Below, piece by piece: positions 1 through 7,852 of a DNA stretch of 14,947 nucleotides. Positions within the stretch are counted from its first letter, which is position 1, and each line of letters starts with the position of its first letter. A model generated the notes under the pieces. That model saw nothing but the letters and a program-made list of their open reading frames with translations, searched no databases and was not told the origin of the DNA. The position numbers and the translations under genes are program-made. The DNA is from Rheinheimera sp. (GTDB taxonomy: Bacteria; Pseudomonadota; Gammaproteobacteria; Enterobacterales; Alteromonadaceae). The stretch covers positions 65,568 through 80,514 of the forward strand of contig DMYW01000059.1 in assembly GCA_003482455.1 (NCBI GenBank). The letters run 5' to 3'.

Positions 1-567
1 GAGATCCCAAGTCAGAATTTTGACGCCGGCGAACTAAAAATCACCGGTAACGAACTGGACGTCGCGATCAACGGCGACGGCTGGATCGCCGTGCAAGACG
101 CCAAAGGGCAAGAGGCCTACACCAGAGCCGGTAACTTAAAGCTGACGCTTGATGGTTTTTTAGAAACTGCATCAGGTGACAAGGTACTTGGTGAAGGCGG
201 GCCGATTGAAGTGCCACAACCGCTGTCGAAAATAGCCATCAATCAAGACGGTTCGGTGCAGGTTCAAGCCAAAGGTGCTCCGTCGACGGCACTGCAAGAA
301 GTCGGACGTATCAAACTGGTCAATCCTGACCACGCCGATTTGCTCAAAGGCAATGACGGCCTGTTCCGCTTAAAATCAGGCGTCCCTGCGGATACAGATC
401 CATTGGTGCAGCTAATCCCTGGGGCAGTCGAAGGCAGTAACGTTAACGCGGTTGGCGAAATGACGTACATGATTTCCTTGCAACGCCAATTTGAGTTGCA
501 AGTCAAGATGATGAAAACGGCGGAAGAAGCCGACCGTCAACAAAACCAGTTGTTAAGAATTATCTGA
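1..567 (+). CDS. flgF: Flagellar proximal rod protein FlgF, 3' part
   Basis: The reading frame is open from base 1 and ends at TGA 565-567, giving 188 codons. FlgF is usually about 245-250 residues, so roughly 60 N-terminal residues lie outside the window. The visible part has the flagellar rod/hook family pattern: LDVAINGDGWIAVQD near its start, then AYTRAGN, and a C-terminal helix with SNVNAVGEM, RQFELQVKMMKTAEE and a final LLRII. The RQFEmQvKMMktaEE ending is typical of FlgF and differs from the NSKVISAVDDM-type ending of FlgG, which follows 23 bases downstream. FlgF forms part of the periplasmic rod and is exported by the flagellar type III apparatus. A GTG at 91 is internal to the conserved domain and is not the start. 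Confidence 0.95.
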   Translation, partial: EIPSQNFDAGELKITGNELDVAINGDGWIAVQDAKGQEAYTRAGNLKLTLDGFLETASGDKVLGEGGPIEVPQPLSKIAINQDGSVQVQAKGAPSTALQEVGRIKLVNPDHADLLKGNDGLFRLKSGVPADTDPLVQLIPGAVEGSNVNAVGEMTYMISLQRQFELQVKMMKTAEEADRQQNQLLRII

Positions 568-590
568 CGCTTTAGGCGCAGGAGGAACGT

Positions 591-1379
591 ATGCATCCCG
601 CATTGTGGATTAGTAAAACCGGTCTTGATGCCAAGCAACGCGATATCGCGGTGATTTCGAACAACTTGGCCAACGCCAGCACCGTCGGCTACAAGAAAAG
701 CCGCGCGGTATTTGAAGACTTGTTGTATCAAAACATCAACCAACCGGGCGGACGCTCATCGCAAAACTCCGAGCTGCCGAACGGCTTGATGATTGGTGCC
801 GGTTCGAAAGTGGTGTCGACGCAAAAAATCTTCAGCCAAGGCAACCACATGACTACCGATAACGCGCTGGATTTGATGGTACAGGGTCACGGTTTCTTCG
901 AAGTGCTGATGCCAGATGGCACTATTTCTTACACCCGAAACGGCCAGTTCACCACTGACAGTAACGGCAATATTGTGACCTCAGGTGAAGGTTATCAACT
1001 GCAACCGACGATGACGATACCACCAGAGGCAACTGAACTTAACGTGTCGCAAGACGGCGAAGTGTCAGTAAAAATACCAGGCCAAGCGGAAAATGCCGTG
1101 ATCGGCAATTTAGTCGTGACCACCTTTATCAACCCGTCAGGTTTAGAACCGATTGGTCAGAACTTATACAAACAAACTGGCGCGAGCGGCGACCCGGTGC
1201 AGGGCGTACCAGGTCTTGAAGGCCACGGTTTTATAGTGCAAGGCGCCTTGGAGTCATCCAACGTCAACGTGACCGAAGAGTTGGTTGGTTTGATTGAAAG
1301 CCAACGGGTTTATGAAATGAACTCGAAAGTCATTTCAGCGGTCGATGACATGCTGAATTTTGCGATCCAACAGCTGTAG
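591..1379 (+). CDS. flgG: Flagellar distal rod protein FlgG
   Basis: This 262-residue protein matches the usual FlgG length of about 260. The N-terminus carries the LWISKTGLDA stretch and the rod signature NNLANASTVGYKKSR (residues 24-38). AVFEDLLYQ and the QPGG segment follow, and the C-terminus has SNVNVTEELVGLIESQ and YEMNSKVISAVDDM, all characteristic of FlgG. The product polymerises as the distal rod that crosses the P- and L-rings and joins the hook. The ATG at 591 has a full AGGAGG site at 580-585, five bases upstream. It sits 23 bases after flgF and 15 bases before flgH within one operon. The sequence shows no truncation or frameshift. Confidence 0.97.
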   Translation: MHPALWISKTGLDAKQRDIAVISNNLANASTVGYKKSRAVFEDLLYQNINQPGGRSSQNSELPNGLMIGAGSKVVSTQKIFSQGNHMTTDNALDLMVQGHGFFEVLMPDGTISYTRNGQFTTDSNGNIVTSGEGYQLQPTMTIPPEATELNVSQDGEVSVKIPGQAENAVIGNLVVTTFINPSGLEPIGQNLYKQTGASGDPVQGVPGLEGHGFIVQGALESSNVNVTEELVGLIESQRVYEMNSKVISAVDDMLNFAIQQL

Positions 1380-1384
1380 TGCGT

Positions 1385-1390
1385 GGAGGT
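1385..1390 (+). promoter_or_regulatory. Shine-Dalgarno that fixes the flgH start
   Basis: GGAGGT lies just upstream of ATG 1395. It shows that flgH starts at 1395 and not at the in-frame GTG at 1383 (the site itself would then be coding). Starting at 1395 also puts the lipoprotein signal directly at the N-terminus. Confidence 0.85.
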
Positions 1391-1394
1391 GAGT

Positions 1395-2072
1395 ATGCGT
1401 AAGTTAATCGCTGTGGCAGTGTTATGTGCTTTAACCGGCTGTGCTACCTCAGAAATAAGCGCTATTCCGGATGACCCAGCGTTTGCGCCATTGCCGCCAG
1501 AGCCGGCACCACGGCCAGTGCTGACGACCGGTTCTTTGTTTGCCGATGGCCTATCCAATGGCTTGTATTCGGACAATAAAGCCCGTCGTGAAGGCGACAT
1601 CATCACAGTGGTGCTACGCGAAAACACGCAGGCTAGCAAAAAAGCCAAAACTGAATACGGCAAAGACAACACGAATAAAGTAAATCCGATTGTTGGCTTG
1701 AATGGGAACAATGTATCGATAGGTGGCAACGAGTTACAGCTTGGCCTTACCACATCCAGCGACTTCAAAGGCGATTCCAAAGCGGACCAAAGCAATAGCC
1801 TGGTCGGTGATATTTCGGTCAACGTACTCAAAGTCATGTCCAACGGTAACCTGATGATCCGCGGTGAAAAATGGCTGACGCTGAACACGGGGAAAGAATA
1901 CATCCGGCTAACCGGCGTGATCCGTCCAGAAGATATTGATTCGCGCAACATGGTCGAATCAACCAAAATTGCCAATGCACGGATTGAATACAGCGGTAGC
2001 GGTGCCGTGCATGGCGGTCAATCACCGGGTTGGTTGAGCCGCTTCTTCTCCAGCGAATACTGGCCTTTCTAG
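1395..2072 (+). CDS. flgH: Flagellar L-ring lipoprotein FlgH
   Basis: The 225-residue product begins with a short lipoprotein signal peptide. Residues 13-16 are LTGC, a lipobox that places the lipidated cysteine at position 16. The mature part starts with a proline-rich stretch (LPPEPAPRP), followed by GSLFADG, an EGDIITVVLRENTQASKKA segment, and NLMIRGEKWLTLNTGKEYIRLTGVIRPEDI near the C-terminus, all typical of FlgH. It ends in an aromatic motif (EYWPF). FlgH is secreted by Sec, lipidated, and assembles into the outer-membrane L-ring that acts as a bushing around the rod. Length is close to the E. coli protein (about 232). It lies 15 bases after flgG and 8 bases before flgI. Confidence 0.97.
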   Translation: MRKLIAVAVLCALTGCATSEISAIPDDPAFAPLPPEPAPRPVLTTGSLFADGLSNGLYSDNKARREGDIITVVLRENTQASKKAKTEYGKDNTNKVNPIVGLNGNNVSIGGNELQLGLTTSSDFKGDSKADQSNSLVGDISVNVLKVMSNGNLMIRGEKWLTLNTGKEYIRLTGVIRPEDIDSRNMVESTKIANARIEYSGSGAVHGGQSPGWLSRFFSSEYWPF

Positions 2073-2076
2073 GAGG
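2071..2076 (+). promoter_or_regulatory. Shine-Dalgarno that fixes the flgI start
   Basis: AGGAGG overlaps the last two bases of the flgH stop codon (TAG 2070-2072) and is followed four bases later by ATG 2081. It rejects the longer in-frame reading from GTG 2030, which would add 17 residues in front of a clear signal peptide. Confidence 0.85.
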
Positions 2077-2080
2077 CACT

Positions 2081-3163
2081 ATGAAACCGTTATGGCTGTT
2101 GTTGTTATGCGTTAGTTTGCCGCTCAGTGCGGCGCGCATTAAAGATGTCGCTTCGGTCGAAGGCGTTCGTGCCAACCAATTGGTGGGTTACGGATTAGTG
2201 GTAGGTTTGCCGGGAACTGGTGAGCAGACGCCATTTACCGAACAAAGTTTTAAAACCATGTTGGCTAACTTTGGGATTAATTTACCTGCAGGGATGAAAG
2301 CGCAAGCGAAAAACATCGCGGCAGTCGCTGTGTCAGCTGAGTTACCGGCGTTTGCCAAACCTGGTCAAGCGCTCGACATCACAGTGTCTTCTGTGGGCAG
2401 CTCCAAAGGCCTGCGCGGTGGTCAACTGCTGCAAACCTTTTTGAAAGGTCTTGACGGGCAAGTGTATGCAGTGGCGCAAGGTAGCTTAGTGGTCAGTGGT
2501 TTAGGTGCCGATGGAGCCGACGGGTCAAAAGTAGTGGTCAATACGCCCACCGTAGGCCGTATTCCTAATGGTGCAATAGTGGAACGTGAAGTGGTGTCAC
2601 CTTTTGCGCAGGGCGACTACATTCGTTTCAACCTAAACCGCGGCGATTTTTCCACCGCCAAAGCATTAGCACAATCCATCAATAGCTTTATTGGCGACAA
2701 CACGGCACAAGCGCTCGACGCGCGCACAGTGCAAGTGCGGGCGCCACGTGAACTTGACCAGCGAGTATCGTACTTAGCGACGTTAGAAAACTTGTCGTTT
2801 GAGCCGGCCGCAGAATCGGCCAAGATCATTATCAACTCGCGTACTGGCACTATCGTCATCGGCAAAGACGTCCGTTTATTCCCAGCGGCAGTCACGCATG
2901 GCGGTATGACGGTGACCATCGCCGAAAACCCGACGGTCGTGCAACCCAATGCGCTGGCAGGAGGTCAAACGGCGGTGCAACAAAACAGCGTGATTGACGT
3001 GCGCCCAGAAAAATCGCGGATGTTTAAGTTTAACCCTGGTACGACGTTGGATGAATTAGTGTCGACGGTGAACGCGGTTGGCGCAGCACCAGGCGATTTG
3101 ATGGCGATTTTGGAAGCCCTGAAAGAAGCTGGCGCCATTCATGGCGAGTTGGTGGTGATCTAA
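2081..3163 (+). CDS. flgI: Flagellar P-ring protein FlgI
   Basis: The product has 360 residues, close to the family norm of about 365. Residues 1-18 are a Sec signal peptide (MKPLW, a leucine-rich core, then SAA), with likely cleavage before RIKDVA, matching the mature start of other FlgI proteins. The conserved opening VRANQLVGYGLVVGLPGTGEQ follows, then FGINLP, LDITVSSVGSSKGLRGG, VGRIPNGAIVERE and a C-terminus with DELVSTVNAVGAAPGDLMAILEALKEAGA. FlgI forms the periplasmic P-ring in the peptidoglycan layer. The gene ends one base before the flgJ start, which suggests coupled translation. Nothing in the sequence looks damaged. Confidence 0.97.
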   Translation: MKPLWLLLLCVSLPLSAARIKDVASVEGVRANQLVGYGLVVGLPGTGEQTPFTEQSFKTMLANFGINLPAGMKAQAKNIAAVAVSAELPAFAKPGQALDITVSSVGSSKGLRGGQLLQTFLKGLDGQVYAVAQGSLVVSGLGADGADGSKVVVNTPTVGRIPNGAIVEREVVSPFAQGDYIRFNLNRGDFSTAKALAQSINSFIGDNTAQALDARTVQVRAPRELDQRVSYLATLENLSFEPAAESAKIIINSRTGTIVIGKDVRLFPAAVTHGGMTVTIAENPTVVQPNALAGGQTAVQQNSVIDVRPEKSRMFKFNPGTTLDELVSTVNAVGAAPGDLMAILEALKEAGAIHGELVVI

Positions 3164-3164
3164 C

Positions 3165-4385
3165 ATGGCCAGCCCGGATCTAAATGTTTCGTATCATGAT
3201 CTGAACAGCTTAAATGAGCTGCGCTCCATTGCGAAAACCGATCAAGAACAAGCGATCCGCCAAGCCGCCAAACAATTTGAATCCGTGTTTATGGGCATGC
3301 TGTTATCCAGTATGCGCAAAGCCAACGCCAATTTTGAAGAAGACAATCCGATGAATAGTCAAACGACTGGTTTTTATCGGGACATGTATGACAGTCAATT
3401 GTCAGCTGAACTGTCAAAATCTGGCACCTTGGGCTTGGCTGATTTAATGGTTCAGCAACTAGCGCCGCAGTTGAATAAGCGAAGCAACAGTGATTTGTCT
3501 GCGTCGCTGCACAAACATTCACTGAAACCTGAACAAACTGGGATGGCTTTGCCGCAAGAACAACAGGGCAAAGCGTTACCATCCAAAGAGCGCTCCGTGA
3601 CTAAACTGGATACCGAACATTTGCTTTATAGCAAAAAGCTACATTCCCAGCCGACGTCCCCGCAAGTGCATCAATTAGCACCAGAACAAGTGGTAAAACC
3701 ACAAGCAGTGCCGCTGTCGTCGACATCGTCGAGCCAGTATTTACCCGCTGAGCAATGGGTGACGGCAAAAAATGGCCGCTTGCATCTCAAGCCGGTGGGC
3801 GCAGCAGCCGATACTCAGGATAAACCTCGCGCAGCTGCAACAACTCAGCTCGCCGCTGCCGAAAGTAGTGCGATCGGCGAGCTTAGCGGCTCATCAAGCC
3901 AGCAAGCATTTATCAAAAAACTGTTGCCCGCTGCACAAAAAGCGGCAGCACTGCTTGGTCTTGAACCAGTCGCCTTGATCGCTCAAGCCGCGCTAGAAAC
4001 CGGCTGGGGCAGTAAGTTGAGTGCAGACGCCAGCAGTGGCAGTGGCTTTAATTTGTTCGGCATTAAAGCGCAGCCAGGTTGGCAAGGCGCGACGATGCAA
4101 GCCCAGACCATGGAATATCGGCAAGGTGTGATGCAAACAGAGCAGGCAACCTTTCGTGCCTACAACAATGTGGAACAATCCATGCAGGATTATGTCGAGT
4201 TTATTCAGCAAAATCCGCGTTATAAAAACGCTTTAGCGGTGACAGCGGAACCAGCGGCGTATTTCCGGCAATTGCAAGCGGCAGGATATGCCACAGATCC
4301 GAATTACGCGCGTAAGGTGATGGCAGTGATGCAAAGCCCGGTGCTGCAACAATTAAAGGCGCAGCTGCAAAGCAGTAGCAGTTGA
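3165..4385 (+). CDS. flgJ: Flagellar rod assembly protein/peptidoglycan hydrolase FlgJ
   Basis: This is a two-domain FlgJ of 406 residues. Residues about 20-100 are the rod-binding (rod cap) domain, with AAKQFESVFMGMLLSSMRKA and FYRDMYDSQLSAELSKSGTLGLADLM. Residues about 246-400 are a glycoside hydrolase family 73 glucosaminidase. Its ALETGWGS motif places the likely catalytic glutamate at residue 278, and FNLFGIKA, FRAYNN, YVEFIQQNPRY and QAAGYATDPNYA follow. Between them, residues about 103-245 form a low-complexity linker rich in Q, S, P, A and K. The Salmonella protein is 313 residues, and the extra length lies mainly in this linker. FlgJ is exported into the periplasm, caps the growing rod and opens the cell wall. 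The start is one base after the flgI stop and has only a GGTGGTGAT-like site inside flgI. Confidence 0.96.
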   Translation: MASPDLNVSYHDLNSLNELRSIAKTDQEQAIRQAAKQFESVFMGMLLSSMRKANANFEEDNPMNSQTTGFYRDMYDSQLSAELSKSGTLGLADLMVQQLAPQLNKRSNSDLSASLHKHSLKPEQTGMALPQEQQGKALPSKERSVTKLDTEHLLYSKKLHSQPTSPQVHQLAPEQVVKPQAVPLSSTSSSQYLPAEQWVTAKNGRLHLKPVGAAADTQDKPRAAATTQLAAAESSAIGELSGSSSQQAFIKKLLPAAQKAAALLGLEPVALIAQAALETGWGSKLSADASSGSGFNLFGIKAQPGWQGATMQAQTMEYRQGVMQTEQATFRAYNNVEQSMQDYVEFIQQNPRYKNALAVTAEPAAYFRQLQAAGYATDPNYARKVMAVMQSPVLQQLKAQLQSSSS

Positions 4386-4404
4386 GTAGTGTGAGGAACA
4401 GGCG

Positions 4405-6438
4405 ATGTCGGACAATTTATTAGCGATTGGTACTTCAGGTGTGCTTGCCAGTAACTTGTTGCTGCAAACCACCAGTAACAATATCAGTAATATCAACACG
4501 CCAGGCTATACCCGCCAACGCACTGAGTTTGAATCTACCGAAATAGGTTTGGGGGTTGGGCTTGGCACAACCAGTCGACTCGCCAACGATTTTGCCAACC
4601 GGCAGGTGCGACGCGACACGGCCGCATTGTCTTATTATCAACAGTTTCACACTGAAGCGAGTCGCGTTGATAGCTTATTCTCAAACACCGCCAACAACGT
4701 CTCTACGGGGATCGATAATTTTTTCAAACAAATTCAGCAAGCGAACAGTGACCCCGCTAACAGTGCTTCTCGTTCGTTGGTGATGGGATCTGCACAATCC
4801 TTGCTGAATAAATTTAATACTTTGTCGACTTTGGTGCTGGAACAACGCACGCATATTAACCAGCAATTGGAATCCTACGTTAGCGAAGCCAACGGTTATA
4901 TCAACACGGTCGCTAAGTTAAACCAAGAGATCGCCGGTTATGTCGGCGCCAGCCAATCTAAACCAGAAGCGTTAACGCTCAAAGACAAGCGCGACGAAGC
5001 CCTGCGTAAGCTCTCCGAGTTGGTGGAAATCAATACGTTAGATGCGGATAACGGCGAAACGTTAGTATTTACCGCAACCGGTCAATCCTTGATTCTAGAG
5101 CAAGGTAAATTCAACTTGTTGGGCACAGCGGGTAACCCAGATCCGGAGCGTAAAGAACTGGTGATGCAACTGGATTACCGGCCTTCGGTGCTCAAAGATG
5201 TCGAAGCAACCTCGCTTGGCGGCAAAATTGGCGGCTTGTTGAAATTCCGCTCGGAGATGCTGGAACCGACGCAAAATAAACTTGGGCAGCTAGCACTGGC
5301 GCTTGGAGATGCCATCAATACTCAGAATAATTTGGGGATGGATGCCAACGGCCAGCTTGGAAAAGATATTTTCAGTTTGGGTAGCTACGGCGGCTTGCCG
5401 ATGTATGAAAACACCGGCTCTGGCAAAGTGTTGGCGACGATTGAATCGGGTAAAGCCAAAGATATGCCACCGAATGAGTTTTTGGTGACCTACACCGCGC
5501 CGAATCAATTCAAACTGGAAGTGCTGGATCAAACAGGCGAAGTGATTAGTGGCTCGGCGGTGACCCAAACCATCACTAGTTATCCAGCGACATTTAATTC
5601 CAGCAACGTGCCAGGCGGATTGTTATACGGTATGGAAATCACCTTGGACAACAGTACTGGCGCCTTTCAAAGTGGCGACCAATTTGTGTTGAAGCCACTC
5701 AATACAGCGGCTCAATCCATGTCACTGTTAAACAACCGTCCAGAAGATCTGGCATTGGCATCACCGATCCGCGCTAGTTACACCCAAGCGAATTTAGGCA
5801 ACGGCCGGATCGGCACTATCAGTGTGACAGACACGGACCCTGCCACCTCGAATTTCATTTCGCCAAGTGGTGTCACAGGAGCACCTTTTACTATTACGTC
5901 GATTGCCGGCGACAAATATGAAATCCGGGATAGCAGCAACACCTTACTTGGCACTACGGCGGCACTGCCAAGCGGTCAGACCAACAATTTGTTTGCGTCA
6001 GCCGGTTTAACGAATTACGGCTTTGATCTGTCGTTGACCGGCGTACCTAAGGCCGGTGATACCTTCACCGTCAGTTTTAATACCGACGGCTACAAAGATA
6101 ACCGCAATGGTTTGGCGCTGGCTAATCTACAAAGCGCCGACCTGTTAAGAAAAACTGCAGTTGCCGCGGCGGCTGCCGATAACAAAATGACGTTGAACGA
6201 AGGGTATGCCACTATGGTCAGCTTTATCGGTGAAAAAACCAGTGAAGCGAAGATCTCGGTGGATTCCTCCAAAGCACTGTTGGACCAATCCACCGCGTGG
6301 AAAGAGTCGATTTCTGGTGTTAATCTCGACGAAGAAGCCGCCGACTTGATTCGATTCCAGCAATCGTATGCAGCTGCGGCAAAAATTATTTCAACGTCAC
6401 AAACGATTTTTGAGACCTTATTGCAAGCGGCGAGGTAA
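4405..6438 (+). CDS. flgK: Flagellar hook-associated protein 1 FlgK
   Basis: The 677-residue protein is the first hook-filament junction protein. The N-terminus has GVLASNLLLQTTSNNISNINTPGYTRQR (about residues 12-39), the conserved HAP1 start. The C-terminus has ISGVNLDEEAADLIRFQQSYAAAAKIISTSQTIFETLL, the paired D0 helix. It is longer than the E. coli protein (547). The added middle part contains two similar beta-rich modules at about residues 357-431 and 492-559, each ending in an SGDQFVL or AGDTFTV motif. A GAGGAA site lies upstream of ATG 4405, 19 bases after flgJ. No FliA box was found directly upstream, so it is probably transcribed with flgFGHIJ, at least in part. Confidence 0.97.
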   Translation: MSDNLLAIGTSGVLASNLLLQTTSNNISNINTPGYTRQRTEFESTEIGLGVGLGTTSRLANDFANRQVRRDTAALSYYQQFHTEASRVDSLFSNTANNVSTGIDNFFKQIQQANSDPANSASRSLVMGSAQSLLNKFNTLSTLVLEQRTHINQQLESYVSEANGYINTVAKLNQEIAGYVGASQSKPEALTLKDKRDEALRKLSELVEINTLDADNGETLVFTATGQSLILEQGKFNLLGTAGNPDPERKELVMQLDYRPSVLKDVEATSLGGKIGGLLKFRSEMLEPTQNKLGQLALALGDAINTQNNLGMDANGQLGKDIFSLGSYGGLPMYENTGSGKVLATIESGKAKDMPPNEFLVTYTAPNQFKLEVLDQTGEVISGSAVTQTITSYPATFNSSNVPGGLLYGMEITLDNSTGAFQSGDQFVLKPLNTAAQSMSLLNNRPEDLALASPIRASYTQANLGNGRIGTISVTDTDPATSNFISPSGVTGAPFTITSIAGDKYEIRDSSNTLLGTTAALPSGQTNNLFASAGLTNYGFDLSLTGVPKAGDTFTVSFNTDGYKDNRNGLALANLQSADLLRKTAVAAAAADNKMTLNEGYATMVSFIGEKTSEAKISVDSSKALLDQSTAWKESISGVNLDEEAADLIRFQQSYAAAAKIISTSQTIFETLLQAAR

Positions 6439-6440
6439 CC

Positions 6441-7667
6441 ATGCGCATTACATTTAACTATAAGTATCAGTTAAATCTGAACGCTATTCTCAACGCGCAA
6501 GAACGCTTGCAAACCGCCAGTAACAAGCTTGAAAAACAAACCAAAATTTTGACGCCGGCAGATGATCCTGCAGGCTCAGCTCGCGTGGTCGCGATAGACC
6601 AACAAATCAATCAGTTGGCTCAATATCAAAACAACAGCGTGTTGCTGCAAAACAACTTAGATATCGAAGAGCAGTCATTGTCCAATATCCGCGATTCGGT
6701 CGATCAAGCGCGTGTATTGGTGCTGAAACTTGGCAATGGCGCTTATTCGCAGACCGACCGTGCAGCGATCGCTGTGCAATTAAAGAATATCCAAGAGCAT
6801 GTGTTTGATTTGATGAATCAACAAGATGCCAATGGCAACTACTTATTCTCTGGCTATCAAGAGTCACAGCAGTCTTATGTTTATGATGCGACCAGCGGCA
6901 CCTACAAGTTTTCAGGTGACGAAGGCCAGAAATTTATGCAGGTTTCGCAAAGCGTCACGATCGCCAGTAACGACAGTGGCAAAAACGTGTTTGAAAACGT
7001 CAATCGTCGGTTTCAAACCACCACTCCGACGTTTAGCGGCGGCGCAACCGCTGCAACTATCGAAACCAATGACCAAAGCGCATTCGATAGCTTCTTTAAA
7101 GCAAACTATGACCCAGTCACCACGGCTAACAACAATTACAGCTTGGTGGTTGATGCGTCAAACAACTACGAAATTCAAAAGAATGGTGCCAGCTTATCAC
7201 CCGCTGTCACGGGGACTTATACGTCTGGCCAGGTGATAGGCTTTAATGGACTGAATCTAAAAATGACTGGGGCCGGTCCAGCGCAAATGGATTTTTCGCT
7301 GCAAGCGCCAGAAAAAACCAATGTGCTGAACTCAATGAACCGGATGATTGATGCCGTGTTAAATCAGGCATTATCAGGTACTGCTTTAAGTTCAGTGATC
7401 AAAGATACGATTTACGAATTAGATGGTGCAGCTTTTTATGTCGATGAAGCGATGTCGGCAATTGGTGGTCGGCAGAACGTCATTGAAAGCATCAGTGGTA
7501 GCATCGATGATTTGCAAATCGCCAATAAAGCTTATCGTGCCGACATCTATGAAATTGACTACGCCGAAGCAATCACTGAGCTGACTAAACAAGAGACTGC
7601 TTTGCAAGCGGTACAACAGACCTTTAATCGCGTCACTGGTACCAGTTTATTTGATTACATTAACTAA
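6441..7667 (+). CDS. flgL: Flagellar hook-associated protein 3 FlgL
   Basis: FlgL (408 residues) is the second junction protein and connects FlgK to the filament. It has the flagellin-like N-terminus, the ILTPADDPAGSARV motif (about residues 36-49), QQDANGNYLFSGYQ (127-140), and a C-terminal helix with AEAITELTKQETALQAVQQTFNRV. Residues about 232-288 contain a beta module (NNYSLVVDASNNYEIQ through MDFSLQ) that resembles the two modules in FlgK. The start is two bases after flgK, and its GAGGT site overlaps the flgK stop, so the two are probably translationally coupled. The flgL stop codon forms the first three bases of a sigma-28 promoter -35 element. Confidence 0.96.
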   Translation: MRITFNYKYQLNLNAILNAQERLQTASNKLEKQTKILTPADDPAGSARVVAIDQQINQLAQYQNNSVLLQNNLDIEEQSLSNIRDSVDQARVLVLKLGNGAYSQTDRAAIAVQLKNIQEHVFDLMNQQDANGNYLFSGYQESQQSYVYDATSGTYKFSGDEGQKFMQVSQSVTIASNDSGKNVFENVNRRFQTTTPTFSGGATAATIETNDQSAFDSFFKANYDPVTTANNNYSLVVDASNNYEIQKNGASLSPAVTGTYTSGQVIGFNGLNLKMTGAGPAQMDFSLQAPEKTNVLNSMNRMIDAVLNQALSGTALSSVIKDTIYELDGAAFYVDEAMSAIGGRQNVIESISGSIDDLQIANKAYRADIYEIDYAEAITELTKQETALQAVQQTFNRVTGTSLFDYIN

Positions 7668-7691
7668 AGTTTCCCGACGGCCTACCGATAA
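7665..7691 (+). promoter_or_regulatory. Sigma-28 (FliA) promoter A for flagellin gene 1, overlapping flgL stop and terminator
   Basis: TAAAGTTT (7665-7672), 11 bases, then ACCGATAA (7684-7691). The known FliA consensus is TAAAGTTT-N11-GCCGATAA, so 15 of 16 defined bases match with exact spacing. The first three bases are the flgL stop codon and the last is the first base of the terminator stem that follows. Expected transcription start is about 7697-7699, inside the 5' arm of the stem. Transcripts from here should therefore lack most of the arm needed to form the terminator. This is a sequence match only; activity is inferred. Confidence 0.7.
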
Positions 7692-7723
7692 AAAACCATC
7701 CAGACGGATGGTTTTTGTTTTTT
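7691..7723 (+). terminator. Rho-independent terminator after flgL
   Basis: AAAAACCATCC (7691-7701) and GGATGGTTTTT (7706-7716) form a perfect 11-bp stem with loop AGAC. The T-run continues as a G followed by six T (7717-7723). The A-tract on the other side could let it work in both directions, though no converging gene is seen. It should end the flgF-flgL transcript. Confidence 0.88.
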
Positions 7724-7776
7724 CAGCCTCTGCAACGCAAAAACACTGCAAATGCAAAAAAAGTTGAAAAAAACTC

Positions 7777-7803
7777 TAAAGAATCTCCGAACTAACCCGA
7801 TAC
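7777..7803 (+). promoter_or_regulatory. Sigma-28 (FliA) promoter B for flagellin gene 1
   Basis: TAAAG (7777-7781), 14 bases, then CCCGATAC (7796-7803) fits the FliA pattern in spacing and in most bases. The predicted leader is about 43 bases, ending at a TGGAG ribosome site before ATG 7853. Two A7 tracts (7756-7762 and 7767-7773), starting 11 bases apart, lie just upstream. The -10 and early transcribed bases (CCGATACATA) are shared with the gene 3 promoter. Confidence 0.82.
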
Positions 7804-7852
7804 ATAGATATAAGCAGCAACAAGTGCTTAATCTGATAAGTGGAGAAAAATC

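Noticed and set aside
1310..1975. Long antisense frame (221 codons) opposite flgG and flgH
   Set aside because: It lies opposite two well-conserved genes and its peptide shows no recognisable domain; it is explained by codon bias of the real genes.
4330..4404. Separate FliA promoter for flgKL, as in enteric bacteria
   Set aside because: A TTAAAG occurs near the end of flgJ, but no GCCGATAA-like sequence is found at the required spacing.
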